64,000 nt of DNA from Antedon mediterranea (lineage: Eukaryota; Echinodermata; Crinoidea; Comatulida; Antedonidae), in contig NC_092676.1 in NCBI RefSeq assembly GCF_964355755.1, positions 16,350,288-16,414,287 of the forward strand, in the 5' to 3' direction. Under the pieces are notes generated by a model. It was not told where the DNA came from. It searched no databases and worked only from the letters and a program-made list of their open reading frames with translations. Shown here piece after piece: positions 1 to 12,879 of the stretch. Positions within the stretch are counted from its first letter, which is position 1, and each line of letters opens with the position of its first letter. The translations under genes were made by a program, and so were the position numbers.

Positions 1-3000
1 CTAGGCCTCAAGTAAGTCTACGCTACCCAGTCTGGCTACAATATGGTCTATTTTGTAGCTTTATTGATAGCTGGGTTCAAATCTGGGTTGGGACGGCTTT
101 TTCTCATTTAAAACAGATTTCCTTATCATAATAAAATAATATATGAATTTATTTGTAATATTATTGTAATGTATACATAATATAAGTAATTGCCATTGCC
201 TTTATTACTATTAATTATGTATTATACGGTTACTCCTTAATTATACTATAGTATAATTTCCTTGTTATATTTTACAATATTTTCTTCCTAATTCTACAAT
301 TTTGTCTTTCACAGCACAAATTTATCATACTGAATCATCACACACCAAGTCTCATAAATCTCTACTGTATTTGTCCAAGCTACTCCAGCTACATGGTATT
401 GCCTTGAGGCTAAACTACACGGTATACTGGCACTACCATCATTCCTGGCTCGTCAACCTGTACCACATAAGCACAGTTTCAGTTTCAGTTTATTTACCAT
501 TTCAATTTCTGAACATAAGAGATGAACAACTTATATGGATGGATAACCGTAAGAGCGGAGCTCGTTTACCGGTCACCCGTTAGTGCAGTGACATTACAGA
601 AAACATAAAGACAGGACAAAGGTGCAATACTTAACAAGACATGTGAACACTTGTGTTTGCAACCCCTTGGATAAAATAATATATTTATATAAAGGAGAAA
701 GTTAGATATTATAATATTTCTTTTTGATCATACAATGATAATTTTTAAATTACTTCTTAAGAAGTCATACTACTGATTCAAAATAGTGACTTACACCCTG
801 TGGTCAAGGCTTTCTTTGCTCTTATGCTTATTTCCTCCAACATACAGAGTACATAGGACTTTTTTTATTCATAACTGTTGAATTGTTTCCCAATACATAG
901 TACCTATTGGTATTATATCTAAAAATACAAAGGCGGCTAACACAGATAGTTCCATATATACAGTACTCTTTTATAAATAAATGTATCTCTCCAAACTACT
1001 CCCAACTACCTAATCTAATAATAGTACTATTAGCATACTACTATACACTTTGTAGACAAGAAATAAGTTGTATACACTAGAGGACTTATGGTAGCACAGT
1101 CGATCGCCCTCTCACTGGCCCGGTCAACATAATCTATACCTAGATTATTACAGTAATTAAAGTACATTATTACAGAGTTTTTTTTTTTTGCAGAAATCAA
1201 AGTTATGTGTATAGAAAGCAGTACTCGTATTAAAAACTAAGCAGGTTTTTGAACGCAAACTGGCAGGATATTTTGAATATTTTTTGTTGTTGAAATGATG
1301 GAATCCTAACTTCAATTTCCACGAACCCTTTTATTTAAATTTATTTGAATAGACCTCCATGTAAACTCATTAAAGGCTACATGATTGTTTTATATTTTAA
1401 TATGTGATAGTAGAAAATCATTGTGTATAATGAGGACTATGAATCTGATATTTACTTGCATTCTCATCTTTTTAAATTATTATTTATAATGCCGGTAATG
1501 AGTTTAAAATTTAATTATATTGACTATTTTTGATAATCATCATGTCCTTATAAATTCATTTATATTTCTTTTGTGTAATATAGTTCATATATTATGTATT
1601 AAGTAAATTGGTAAGGCCCTATACTGTTACTATTTAAGGAAAGTTTATATACACTATTATTTTATGCCTACCAATATTAGTATTAATTGTTTATGTAAAT
1701 ATTTTGTCTAATTTCCTTGATTTTTTGTATAGGCCAATGGCATCAATGTTTTTCTCAAAGCAAATTAGCCTAATAATGCCACATTTAGACACATGATTCA
1801 TTGATTTCTGATATTCTGTACTTGTGTATGCATTACTAAAATAGTAGTTAATATATTTCATTTATAATGTATGTATAAACATATATTCATATTTTTTTAA
1901 ACATTTTTAAATTAAAAAAGTATTACAATACCTATCTACCTTTCTGATATTGTTACTATTATATAATATTTTTTGAGGCAGCAATAAAAAAAAATTAGAA
2001 CAATTAATTTGAGTTATACTGTACTATGTTAGTTCAGGAGATGAAGTATGTGTGGGCAGAAACTAGTGTGTTGGAGGTTGGTGGTGTGAGGTGTATAGTT
2101 GTCACTTTAAGATCTAAATTAGATGTTTTCTGAAGAAAAGAAGTAAGCGCATACGCTTTCAAACAACTCCAAGAAGATTCACACAAAAATAATTACTTTT
2201 CAATAAAGTAGTATAACAGTGTATATTACAGTACATTGAATAAACTCGAGCGGAATAATAACGCACATAAAAAAACATTCATTTTCTTTTCGAAAAGTGC
2301 CCTCTCTAGTTTTCTATTAATTTATTAATAATTATTATTAATTAATGAGTAATATGAACATATTTGTAACATTCAATGCTGGAAGCTGGTTCTACTCCTA
2401 ACAAAGTTTCATATCTCCAAATTTCATCAACGTATTCAAAGCACTTCAATATTAAATATCACATTTAACATAAAAATTCGGGTTTTGGATAGAATTTTGC
2501 TTAAAAACATATACAAAAAACATCGATAAAAAATACTTTTCGTATTCAAAAACATTTGATACTTGGTATAAATGTTCACTATAGGTTGCTCTATTCACAG
2601 AAAAAAATTGCATTCATGAACGTTTTTTGTTGGTTGTTTTTTCAAAATAGTTATTAGCTTGAAAAAAATGAGTTGGAATTGTATGGTCTTTCATAAGTGT
2701 ACATTTTGTAAAAACGTAAATTTAAAAAATCAGTGATATGGCTTGATAGTTATTTTTGGTTTGCAATATGGATGGAGCAACCTATATTGAACATTTATAC
2801 CAAGTATCAAATGTTTTTGAATACGAAAAGTATTTTTTATCGATGTTTTTTGTATATGTTTTTAAGCAAAATTATATCCAAAACCTGAATTTGTAATGTT
2901 AAATGTAATTTATTTAAGTGCTTTGAATACGTTGATGAAATTTGGAGATATGAAACTTTGTTAGGAGTAGATACAGTTTCCAGCATTAAATTTTAAAAAT

Positions 3001-5228
3001 ATGTTCATATTACTCATTATTTGATAATAATTATTAATAAATTAATAGAAAACTAGAGAGGGCACTTTTCGACAAGAAAATGAATGTTTTTTTTATGTGT
3101 GTTATTATTCCGCTCGAGTTTATTCAATGTACTGTAATATACACTGTTATACTATTTTATTGGAAAGTAATTATTTTTTTGCGAATCTTCTTGGAGTTGT
3201 TTGAAAGCGTATCCGCTTACTTCTTTTCTTCAGAAAACATCTAATTTAGGTCTTAAAGTGACAACTATACACCTCACACCACCAACCTCCAACACACTAG
3301 TTTCTGCCCACACACACTTCATCTCCTGAACTAACATAGTACAGTATAAGTCAAATAAATTTGTTAATTTTTTTTTATTGCTGCCTCATAAAATATTATA
3401 TAATAGTAACAATATCAGAAAGGTATATAGGTATTGTAATAATTTAAAAATATGAATATATGTTTATACATACATTATAAATGAAATATATTAACTACTA
3501 TTTTAGTAATGCATACACAAGTACAGAATATCAGAAATCAATGAATCATGTGTCTAAATGTGGCATTATTAGGCTAATTTGCTTTGAGAAAAACACTGAT
3601 GCCATTAGCCTATACAAAAATCAAGACAATTAGACAAAATATTTACATAAACAATTAATACTAATATTGGTAGGCATAAAATAATAGTGTATATAAACTT
3701 TCCTTAAATAATAACAGTATAGGGCCTTACCAATTTATTTAATACATAATATATGAACTATATTACACAAAAAAAGTATAAATGAATTTATAAGGAATTT
3801 ATCATGTAGCCTTTAATGACTTTACATGGAGGTCTATTCAAATAAATTTAAATAAAAGGGTCATAATATGTCTTCGTCTCCAGTTCGTGGAAATTGAAGT
3901 TAGGATTCCATCATTTCAACAACAAAAAATATTCAAAATATCCTGCCAGTTTGCATTCAAGACCTGCAACCTCCTTAGTTTTTAATACGAGTACTGCTTT
4001 CTATACACATAACTTTGATTTCTGCAAAAAAAAAAAAAAACTCTGTAATAATGTACTTTAAATACTGTAATAATCTAGGTATAGATTATGTTTACCAGGC
4101 CAGTGAGAGGGCGTTCGACTGTACTACCATAAGTCCTGTAGGTGTATACAACTTATTTCTTGTCTACAAAGTGTATAGTAGTATGCTAATAGTACTATTA
4201 TTAGATTAGGTAGTTGGGAGTAGTTTGGAGAGATACATCTATCTATAAAAGAGTACTGTATATATGGAACTATCTGTGTTAGCCGCCTTTGTATTTTTAG
4301 ATATAATACCAATAGGTACTATGTATTGGGAAACAATTCAACAGTTATGAATAACAAAAGTCCTATGTACTCTGTATATTGGAGGAAATAAGCATAAGAG
4401 CAAATAAAGCCTTGACCACAGGGTGTAAGTCACTATTTTGAATCAGTAGTATGACTTCTTAAGAAGTAATTTAAAAATAAAATTATCATTGTATGATCAA
4501 AAAGAAATATTATAATATCTAACTTTCTCCTTTATATAAATATATTATTTTATCCAAGGGGTTGCAAACACAAGTGTTCACATGCCTTGTTAAGTATTGC
4601 ACCTTTGTCCTGTCTTTATGTTTTCTGTAATGTCACTGCACTAACGGGTGACCGGTAAACGAGCTCCGCTCTTACGGTTATCCATCCATATAAGTTGTTC
4701 ATCTCTTATGTTCAGAAATTGAAATGGTAAATAAACTGAAACTGAAACTGTGCTTATGTGGTACAGGTTGACGAGCCAGGAATGATGGTAGTGCCAGTAT
4801 ACCGTGTAGTTTAGCCTCAAGGCAATACCATGTAGCTGGAGTAGCTTGGACAAATACAGTAGAGATTTATGAGACTTGGTGTGTGATGATTCAGTATGAT
4901 AAATTTGTGCTGTGAAAGACAAAATTGTAGAATTAGGAAGAAAATATTGTAAAATATAACAAGGAAATTATACTATAGTATAATTAAGGAGTAACCGTAT
5001 AATACATAATTAATAGTAATAAAGGCAATGGCAATTACTTATATTATGTATACATTACAATAATATTACAAATAAATTCATATATTATTTTATTATGATA
5101 AGGAAATCTGTTTTAAATGAGAAAAAGCCGTCCCAACCCAGATTTGAACCCAGCTATCAATAAACCTATAAAACAAAATAGACCATATTGTAGCCAGACT
5201 GGGTAGCGTAGACTTACTTGAGGCCTAG
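1..5228. repeat. large inverted duplication (about 2.5 kb arms, 183-bp spacer)
   Basis: The arm 1-2591 is repeated as its reverse complement at 2775-5228, with 2592-2774 as spacer. The right arm ends at 5228, exactly opposite base 1, so the repeat may continue left of the window. The arms differ by scattered substitutions. About 140 bases near 1385-1535 are absent from the right arm, and about 22 bases near 3864-3886 are absent from the left, so the copies have diverged for some time. A 93-codon open frame occurs in both arms (302-583 plus, 4641-4922 minus); it starts at TTG and resembles nothing I know, so I do not call it a gene. A tRNA-like stretch near 1090-1160 could be an old SINE remnant. 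No transposase or reverse transcriptase is visible. Confidence 0.9.
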
Positions 5229-6187
5229 GCATAGTACGATTAGCTAGAAGGATACAGGTCAACCCGTACCCATGCCATGCCAACACGCTCGTACCCAAAT
5301 TTTGGTTTACATATATCCAAAATTTTGGCTTACTCGTACCCATCATGGGCTGCCTAGTAGTAGTAGTAGTAGTAGTAGCCTAGCCTAAGGCAGCAGGCCC
5401 GGCCCTAGCCTACTACAACTTAAGTCTAGGCCTAGCCTAGTACTAGTAGGCCTCTAGGCCTAGCCTAGGCCTAGGCCCTAGTAGTTAACATCATACATAC
5501 GCCCTAGAGTCTAGGTAGTATATTCCTACCTACTACTCACTACCTAGGCCTAGGTAGTAGCAGTAGTAGTTATTGTAGTAGTATTATTATATTGTAGTAT
5601 TAGTTGTAGCTGTCCGGTGATCCTTGGTCACTTGTCTAGATCCCCTAGTAGGCCTAGGCTAGGCCTAGTACGTAATTATTCTTCAACAGTCACACAATTC
5701 AGATTCTGCCGGCCGCTGATGATTGCTAGTGAACAGGGGGAGGGAGAGAAAGAGTTAGAAGAACTGAAATAAGCCGTGACGTATAATAAACATCATACAA
5801 AATAATAATATAACTAACGAATCCGTATAATATAATAATGTTGTATGTTATAAAGTAAAGTAAATGCGTTTAATATAATACAATTATATTATAATATAAT
5901 GTATTTTATTAATAATATAATATTAAATGTTCATAATATAATGCTAAAACCAAATAATATAATACAAAAAGTCAATAATTTGTTACATTTTTCACATAAT
6001 GTGATAAATGATACTTGACTTGACTTGACTTGACTTGATAATATATTAGAAATAGATATAATATAATGCTAAAACCAAGTAATATAATGCAAAACGTATA
6101 ATTCATTACAATACAATATATAATATAATAAAAAAATGATATAATAATATAATATTTTGAATACTTCAGACAGCTGAGGCTTGCCAT
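5229..6187. other. gene-free low-complexity DNA
   Basis: 5345-5665 is dominated by TAG and GGCCTAG words, many of them self-complementary. 5780-6180 is AT-rich with two imperfect copies (about 5935-5990 and 6055-6110) of a segment containing ATAATGCTAAAACCAA. An ACTTG run lies at 6013-6036. I see no gene here. Confidence 0.6.
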
Positions 6188-6200
6188 ATATAAGTATAGT

Positions 6201-7635
6201 TTTTTTTTTTTTTTATCTTATGTGGGTTCATCCCACTTTTATTTCCATACCACTGTTCTCTTTACATATATTTTTCACTATACACTATACATATCATTAT
6301 ATTTACAATGTTTGTTTAATCATCTGTATACATATACTTATTTAAAGAGTTTTATTCATTTGTTTACATATTATCACATTGATTACATAGCTTCCTCTTT
6401 TTAGACATATTATCTGTAACACATTTTCATTAACAAGCTTATTTTTTTTTCTTACATAGTTGTTTTTGATTTTTTCATCTACCACATTTTCATTTAACAA
6501 TGCATATTCTCTGTTATACTCATTACTTACTTACATAATATTGTTCTCATCCTTTAACATTAATATTAATATTTTTGTTCTTTAATGTTTACAAAACCAG
6601 CAGATCCTTTTTTGCATCTATAACTTCTTAAATTTTCATTTAACTTTTTTACTTTCTTCTCTTATGTGGATTCATTCCACTTTTTTTTTTTTACTTATTT
6701 TCTTTAAAAAAAAAAAAAAAAAAACTATTTCCATATATTATTTTGTTTATACATACATTATCATTTAACCACATTGATTACATAGTTTCATCTTTTTATA
6801 CATATTATCTATAACACATTTTCATTAACAAAGCTTATTTTTTCTTACATAGTTGTTTTTGGTTTTTTTTTCATCTACATGCATATTTATTTCATACAAT
6901 TATAATACGTTTATGTTTAATAAATCCATCCCATGGGTTTGTCCCATTTTATTTTTCTTTGGATTTATCTATGCAAACATATTTTCATTTAAACAATGCA
7001 TATTCTCAGTTATACTAATTACTTACTAACTTTTTACTGTTAACATTATATTTTCCTCATCCTTTAACATTGATTTTTTGGATCTTTAAATGTTTACAAA
7101 ATTTTTTTCCAACAGATTATCCTTTTTTGCATCTACAGTATAACCCATCAAAGTTTCATTTAACTTTTTTTTTTCCTATGTGGGTTCATTCAATTATTTT
7201 TTTTTTACTTATTATTTATTCTATTATTTTTTTATACATACATTATCATTTACCAACATTTGTGTTTAATGATCCATTAAAAAAAATTTGACATTTTTTT
7301 TTCTTTTTAACCATTTTATCATTTCAAAATTCCACATGCAGTAAGAATGTGCAAATTACATATATACGGTATATACCTATAATATGAAAGCTTTGATGAA
7401 AACACTTCACCACTTAAACCTAAACCTTCTTATCCTTCATCATTTTTTTTTTATCATCAATCTATAAAAAGCTTTTCACATTTTGTCTTTTTGTTTTCAA
7501 ATCATCAAGGTATACATATTTACAAAATATACAGTATAGTAGCAAGGAAAAAAAGAAAAAAAAAAAAAATCTCATTTTCTCATTTACATATTTTCTTCCT
7601 TAATCTGGTTGAGCATATATAGTATACCTGCAGAT
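6201..7635 (-). repeat. LINE 3' untranslated region with internal ~500-bp repeats
   Basis: A T-rich tract on the plus strand contains imperfect copies of one segment, for example about 6500-6680 and 6996-7200. They share the start TGCATATTCTC and the word GTGGGTTCAT, GTGGATTCAT or similar (near 6221, 6666 and 7179). Long T and A runs interrupt it. It sits between the reverse transcriptase stop and the poly(A) tail of the LINE, so I read it as the untranslated 3' region expanded by tandem duplication. Confidence 0.6.
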
Positions 7636-10600
7636 TTACATATTTCTTATCTTTTTTTCAGATTTAAACATTTGTAGGAGATTGATTTTTTTTTCTTTTT
7701 CCAATAAACTTAATATCTTTACTTTATAAATACAAAATGCTCCTAAAGTGTATAATTTATTTACGTAATTATTGTCAGTTTCAAATAAAAGTCTTTTGAA
7801 AGAAAAAACAGGAATATGTATGCTTACTGCTCTAATTATTTCGTTTATCTCTCTCCATAAACATTTTACTGTTATGCACTCTACTAACATATGTTTATCA
7901 TTCTCAATAACATTGCATGTGTCACAACATGGGGAATTTACAAGTCTCCACCTATGTAATCTTTCATTTGTTGGCAATATTCTGTGCAACAATTTAAAAT
8001 TAAAATGTGCCAGTTTTTTTTCTTTAAGACCAGAAACTTTCTTAACCCATATTTTTGTCCATGGCATATTACCAAATATGGATTCCCACTTAACCTGTGC
8101 CGTAGGTGTAATATATTGAGCATCTATTATGAATCTATATAATTGTCTAGACGTCATATTTAAGACCTTATTGTTTGTAATAGGTATATCATTTACATTA
8201 ATGTCATGTGTTGATTTTAAAATACATTTCCATTCTTTTGGAATGGCTTTCAATATACATGAATATTCACTGATCCAATTTTGTGTACATCTTAACCTTC
8301 TTTTTATCTCTATCGCAGGCTTAAACACATTATTATTTATTACATCATATATTTTTAAAAACCCTGAACTAATCCAGTTACAGTTATATAACGGCTTCTT
8401 TTTAATACATATAAACTCATTACCCCATAATGATTGATTAATAATGTCATCATAGCTTATTGGTTTTTAGTTTGTTTTATCTTTATACTGGGTGACCTCT
8501 TCAGTCAAAGACTGATCTCCCAGAGGGCCCAGTTGGTGATCAGTGGCTGTGATGTACTAGTACACCGGGGTAACCCCCTACTCGTCTCGAAAGATGTACT
8601 AGGTTCTTTAAAGTGCACACGAGCAAGTTGTGTACACTGGACCTACGGTTTATAGTCCTTATCCGAGAAGACTCGTTCTACCACCAGAACCATGGAGTGA
8701 GTGAGCCTCGAACCCCTGCCGATGTTATGGCTACGTGATTACGGTTCCACTGTCTTAACCGCTCGGCCACTCACTCACTGGTTCCTTATTTAATCTATTA
8801 TTACAAGCATTAGCTACTGCTATAGACTTAATAACTGAGAGGTAAAATGGTGGTACGGATATATTACACGGAACTTTTGATAAATTTGAGGTTAATGATT
8901 TTGGGCCTATCTTTTCTATATAAAATGTAGGTAAATATTTCCATTTGGCATCATCGTTTTCATACAGTCTCCTGTACCATTTAACTTGGAAAGATATTAC
9001 CTGAGATCTGAATTCTACCATTTTTAGACCACCTTGACTGTAATTGGCACACATGGTTTTTCTTTTTATTTTCTCTTTCTTAGTTTCCCAAATGAATTTA
9101 AAAATTAATTTATCCACCTCTTTTATTACTTTTTCTGGTACTAGCAAAATGCAGGAATTGTATATAATTTTTGAGAGCGCTAATGTTTTTACAATAGTAA
9201 TTCTTCCAAAAAAAGTGAGGTGTCTTTTCTCCCATGTTTTTAGGGTATTTTCTAATGCGTCTATTTTTTCTTTCCAGTTCTTTTGATAACAATATTCCTT
9301 ATCATGTCCAACATAGATACCTAATATCCGAATTGGTGTGGATGTCCAAGAAATGTTACCATGTGTGTCCTTGCAGTCTCTTAAACTGCCAAGCCAAAAA
9401 GCATTTGTTTTATTCTTATTTAATTTTAATCCAGAAACCTCTCCAAACTTTTCAATAATACTTATGCTGTTATCTATACTATTTATATCCTTTAGAAAAA
9501 GCACAGTGTCATCTGCTAGCTGTGCAATCTTAATATCTTTAAATATACCATTGCCTGCAGGAACAATCAGGCCTTTGACCATATCACATGCTCTTATTTT
9601 TGTAGCTAGGACTTCAGCTACTAAAATAAACAATAGAGCAGACAAGGGACATCCTTGTCTAATACCTTGGTGCATTGCAAAACTTTCTGATTGCCAACCA
9701 TTATTTGTGAATATACAATTTGTATTGTTATACAGTGCTTTTACCCAGTTCACAAATGAAATACCAAAATTGAATTTATTTAAGGCTTCTATTAAAAATG
9801 ATCTATTGACACTGTCAAATGCTTTTTGGAAATCTAAACTTATAAGTATACCTTCAAGCTGTTCATTTTCCATGTAAGTAATTATGTCCTCTATTAGTCT
9901 TATATTGTCACCACCAAAGCGACCTTTTACATACCCTTTTTGGTCATTGTTTATTATATACTTTGCAACTCGATGTAATCTTGTTGTAAGAACAAAAGAA
10001 GCTATTTTGTAGTCAATATTGAGTAAAGTGATAGGGCGCCAGTTATTTAAATCTTTGTGATCACCTTTTTTGTAAATAAGGTTGATTATTCCCCTTCTTT
10101 GTGACACAGACATTTCTTGTGTGGCAAAACCATAATTTAGTGCATCACAAACAAGGTCACAGATAAGGTACCAGAAGAGTTGATAAAACTCAACTGTTAA
10201 ACCGTCACTGCCTGGAGCTTTATTTTTTTTCATTTTCTTTATTGCTTGCTCACATTCGAAGAGAGAGAGATGACCCTCACACATCTCTTGTTCTGCCTCT
10301 GTGAGTTTAGTTAAATTAACATGAGATAGGTACTTATCAATTGATTTGTAAGGAACATCTTGTTTTGCATATATTTTTTTGAAGAAATTAACCTCTTCCT
10401 TCAATATCTCTGTGGAATTTGATATAATGGATCCGTCCTGTTTTTTTTAATTTTTTAATATGTTTTTTATTACTATTATTTTTCTCTAAACCAAGAACGT
10501 ATTTAGTGTTTCGTTCGCCATCTTCTATCCACTTTGCTCTTGACCTAATTTGAGCGCCTTTAGCTTCCAATAGGTAAATTTGCTCAAGTTCATTCTTTTT

Positions 10601-11266
10601 TTGATCTAATTCTGTTTCATACTGGATATTATTATCAGTATTATCCTTTTTCATAATTAAATCATTAATGATAGCAATTTCCTGTTGAAGTATTTCTTTT
10701 CTTTTGCATTTATTTTTATTTTTCATTTTCCCATATTTTATGGAGAATTCCTTTATTTTTACTTTAATCATTTCCCATTTATCCTTTGGGTTAAGTTCTT
10801 CTAATCTAGCTCTTTCTATTATGTTTTTGATGTTGTTTATATAATCTTCATTATCTAAGTGAGAATTGTTCATTTTCCATAATCCTGGGCCTCTTTCTTC
10901 ATTAGTTAAACTTATTTTTAAGGATATGGCTTGGTGATCAGACATGATTGACGGCCTGATATCACATGTGTTAACATATTCACATAAGTCGTTAGATATA
11001 AAAAAAATAGTCCAACCTTCTGTACGTTTGGGTGGATTTCCTTCGCCATGTGAATTGACATGTATCCGGGTTATTTTTTCTCCAGATGTCATTAAGATTC
11101 AGATTTTTCATAAAATGTGTTATTGTAAAAACAGAATTATCTACTCTATCGACACTACCTTTTTGGTCAAATTTTCTGTCTAGAGCACAATTCATGTCAC
11201 CACCTATAATTATTTTATCATTTTTGCTTTCTTTGAAGTCAATAATTGTTTTATGTAAAGTCCTGA
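7636..11266 (-). pseudogene. LINE ORF2 remnant: endonuclease end, reverse transcriptase, C-terminal domain
   Basis: Three adjoining frames encode one broken polyprotein. 11266-10992 has the endonuclease word GGDMN. 11092-10388 continues with SDHQAI, the end of the EEP endonuclease fold, followed by a charged linker. 10404-8755 carries the reverse transcriptase with SLDFQKAFDS, GIRQGCPLSALLF and the catalytic LADD in place of the usual FADD. After the SINE the frame resumes with SYDDIINQSLWG near 8445 and runs to 7636 through a Cys-His cluster (CCDTCN). Frameshifts near 11040 and 10395 plus the SINE make it non-functional. The GCPLS and LVAEVL pattern fits the L1/Tx1 clade better than CR1. Confidence 0.85.
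8482..8779 (-). mobile_element. tRNA-derived SINE, copy 1 (nested in the LINE)
   Basis: This 298-bp element recurs with the same length at 37916-38213. On the minus strand it begins with TGGCCGAGCGGTTAAG, an A-box-like tRNA sequence, followed by GGGGTTCGAGGCTC, a B-box-like sequence, as in class II (Ser/Leu-like) tRNAs. The rest is non-tRNA body ending in ACCCAGTATAAA. It interrupts the LINE reading frame after the residues NKEP. The flanking words AATAAGGAACC and AACTAAAAACC could be a decayed target-site duplication. Confidence 0.8.
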
Positions 11267-11286
11267 AGTAACATATAAGTATAGTT

Positions 11287-11690
11287 AATGTATAAGATTA
11301 TAAAAGAAAGGAAATGTATTAATGATGACATGTATAACAATTAATTAAAGATAAAAACGCATCTTATTTGTATTTATGATGTTATTTATTATGTTAATTG
11401 ATAACGCAAGTATAAAGAAAGGTATATAAGATTATAAAAGAAAGAAAATGCATTAACGTTAACATGTATACAAATTAATTAAAGATAAAAACGTAGGTTA
11501 AGTTGTATTTATTTTCAAGCAAAAGTAAGAATTAAAAAGATAAAAATTGTTAAAAAGAGAAAAAAAGTTTGTTAATTGATAATGTATGTATCAAGAATAT
11601 AAGTATAATTAATATATAAGATTATAAAAGAAATGAAATGCATTGATGATGACGTGTATAAAAAATAGAAAATAACTATGGTTAATAATG
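11287..11690. repeat. three imperfect direct repeats, AT-rich
   Basis: Copies begin near 11290, 11425 and 11610. Each contains TATAAGATTATAAAAGAAA, and the first two continue into AATTAATTAAAGATAAAAACG. No coding potential is visible. Confidence 0.6.
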
Positions 11691-12040
11691 ATAATAGGTA
11701 TAGAAATAAATACAAAAATCATTAGTAATTCAAACAGATGATAACAAAATTTCAATTGCATACATATATATTACTGTTTTGATATGATGTTTGTTTGAAA
11801 TAAAAGTGGGATGATGAAAAATCATGCTAAATTTCTGTCGAGAAACGCATGGCACGGAATATAGTCAGGCCATCCACAGCATGAATTGTTTAAGTTGTTT
11901 TTGTACATATGTTTTTTGTGTAATAACCTATCGTATTTTGTACTTTAATTGTAATATAACGCTCTAAATTAATTTGAATATACCAAGAACCTGAAACATA
12001 CCATTACACCATTGTGTAGGCAGAATCAGGTAAGTTAAAA
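11691..12040. other. non-coding lead-in to the hairpin-unit array
   Basis: No gene is visible. The stretch around 11945-12000 (TAATATAACGCTCTAAATTAA and a nearby ACATACCATTA) matches 21570-21615 upstream of hairpin A3, so it belongs to the repeated unit described under the array. Confidence 0.5.
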
Positions 12041-12046
12041 AAAAGA

Positions 12047-12177
12047 AGGTTTCCTCGTCTTTAAGCAGTTACTTCGTTACCCAATGCTCTTCTCCAAACG
12101 CTATGTAAATGACGTTAGGAAGAACAGCACAACAATACCCGTAGGAACGAAGTACTGTGAGATACTAACAAACCACT
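12047..12177. other. fold-back hairpin, class A copy 1
   Basis: GCAGTTACTTCGTT at 12065 pairs with AACGAAGTACTGT ending at 12158. An inner stem pairs CTTCTCCAAACG with CGTTAGGAAGAA around a short loop. Flanking GGTTT and AAACC extend it weakly. Copies A2 and A3 are nearly identical across the whole hairpin. It resembles a long pre-miRNA or hairpin-siRNA precursor, but a palindromic transposon relic is equally possible. Confidence 0.6.
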
Positions 12178-12395
12178 AATGACAGAGTCTTGATGACCAT
12201 CTTTTGTTTTTTTTTTAATATTTCTTGAAATATAGTCATCACTTGATTTCTAAATTCTTTATTTCACCCTAAACAATATCATGCGCTTTTAGATTGAAGA
12301 GCAGAGAGCAATACAATTTACAGTAAAAAACAATGATTAATTGGTAAATATCTTGAAATAAGGTCAAAATCATTCAAGCGTCGCTGGAGTTAGCT

Positions 12396-12447
12396 CCGTG
12401 GCGTTAGTTAAGATAGGGTATATAGCTGTCGTTAATAAGCGCCACGG
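12396..12447. other. small GC-rich hairpin
   Basis: CCGTGGCG at 12396 pairs with CGCCACGG ending at 12447, and TTAGTTAA/TTAATAA extends the stem. It stands out from the AT-rich surroundings. Function is unknown. Confidence 0.4.
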
Positions 12448-12879
12448 ACGTAATGATTTGCGTTAATAACGCCATAAACCATTTGGAATTGTGTTTGTGT
12501 GTGTTGACTTTTATTCATTTTTAAACTTTTTTTTATTATTTCAATGGCTTTGATATTTTTTTGTTTGAGATGTGTTTCCTATGTTAGTTTTTGCCTTTTT
12601 ATAGTGTTTTTCTTTAAAATTCAGACATAGCCTATAAAGACATAGCCTATTATGTGCGGCCCTTCAATAATAAGCAGACGTGGTTTCGAAGGAGATACGT
12701 AAAAGTACGCGAAAAAATTAATTGCATTAAAATATAGATACTGATTGACCAGTCCCTGGTGGCCACTCACTAATTAATATTCAACATTTAAAAAAATAGC
12801 CAAACCACGCGAAATTAAAAATTAGGACATTCTTTATTGTTATCCGTTAATAATATATTTCTTCATAATCTGTTATTTT

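Larger units (their letters stand above)
6201..11272 (-). mobile_element. 5'-truncated L1/Tx1-type LINE with target-site duplication
   Basis: This is one non-LTR retrotransposon insertion on the minus strand. The word ATATAAGTATAGTT occurs at 6188-6201 and again at 11273-11286, which is the expected target-site duplication. A T-run at 6200-6214 is the poly(A) tail read from the other strand. The body, in element order, is the end of an endonuclease domain (from about 11266), a reverse transcriptase, a C-terminal zinc-finger-like region, and a long 3' untranslated region with internal repeats. The 5' end is cut inside the endonuclease. A SINE later inserted at 8482-8779. Confidence 0.85.

Noticed and set aside
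1090-1160. Possible tRNA gene in the inverted duplication
   Set aside because: Only A-box-like similarity is seen; no B box or cloverleaf can be drawn. At most it is an old SINE remnant.
302-4922. Identical 93-codon frames in both arms of the inverted duplication
   Set aside because: The frame starts at TTG, has no recognisable domain, and its conservation follows from the duplication itself.
1-5228. Assembly artefact as the explanation of the inverted duplication
   Set aside because: Not excluded, but the arms differ by many substitutions and by indels of about 140 and 22 bases, more than a mirrored read would show.
9044-9877. Plus-strand frames across the LINE, including one of 179 codons
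   Set aside because: They are shadows of the reverse transcriptase encoded on the minus strand.
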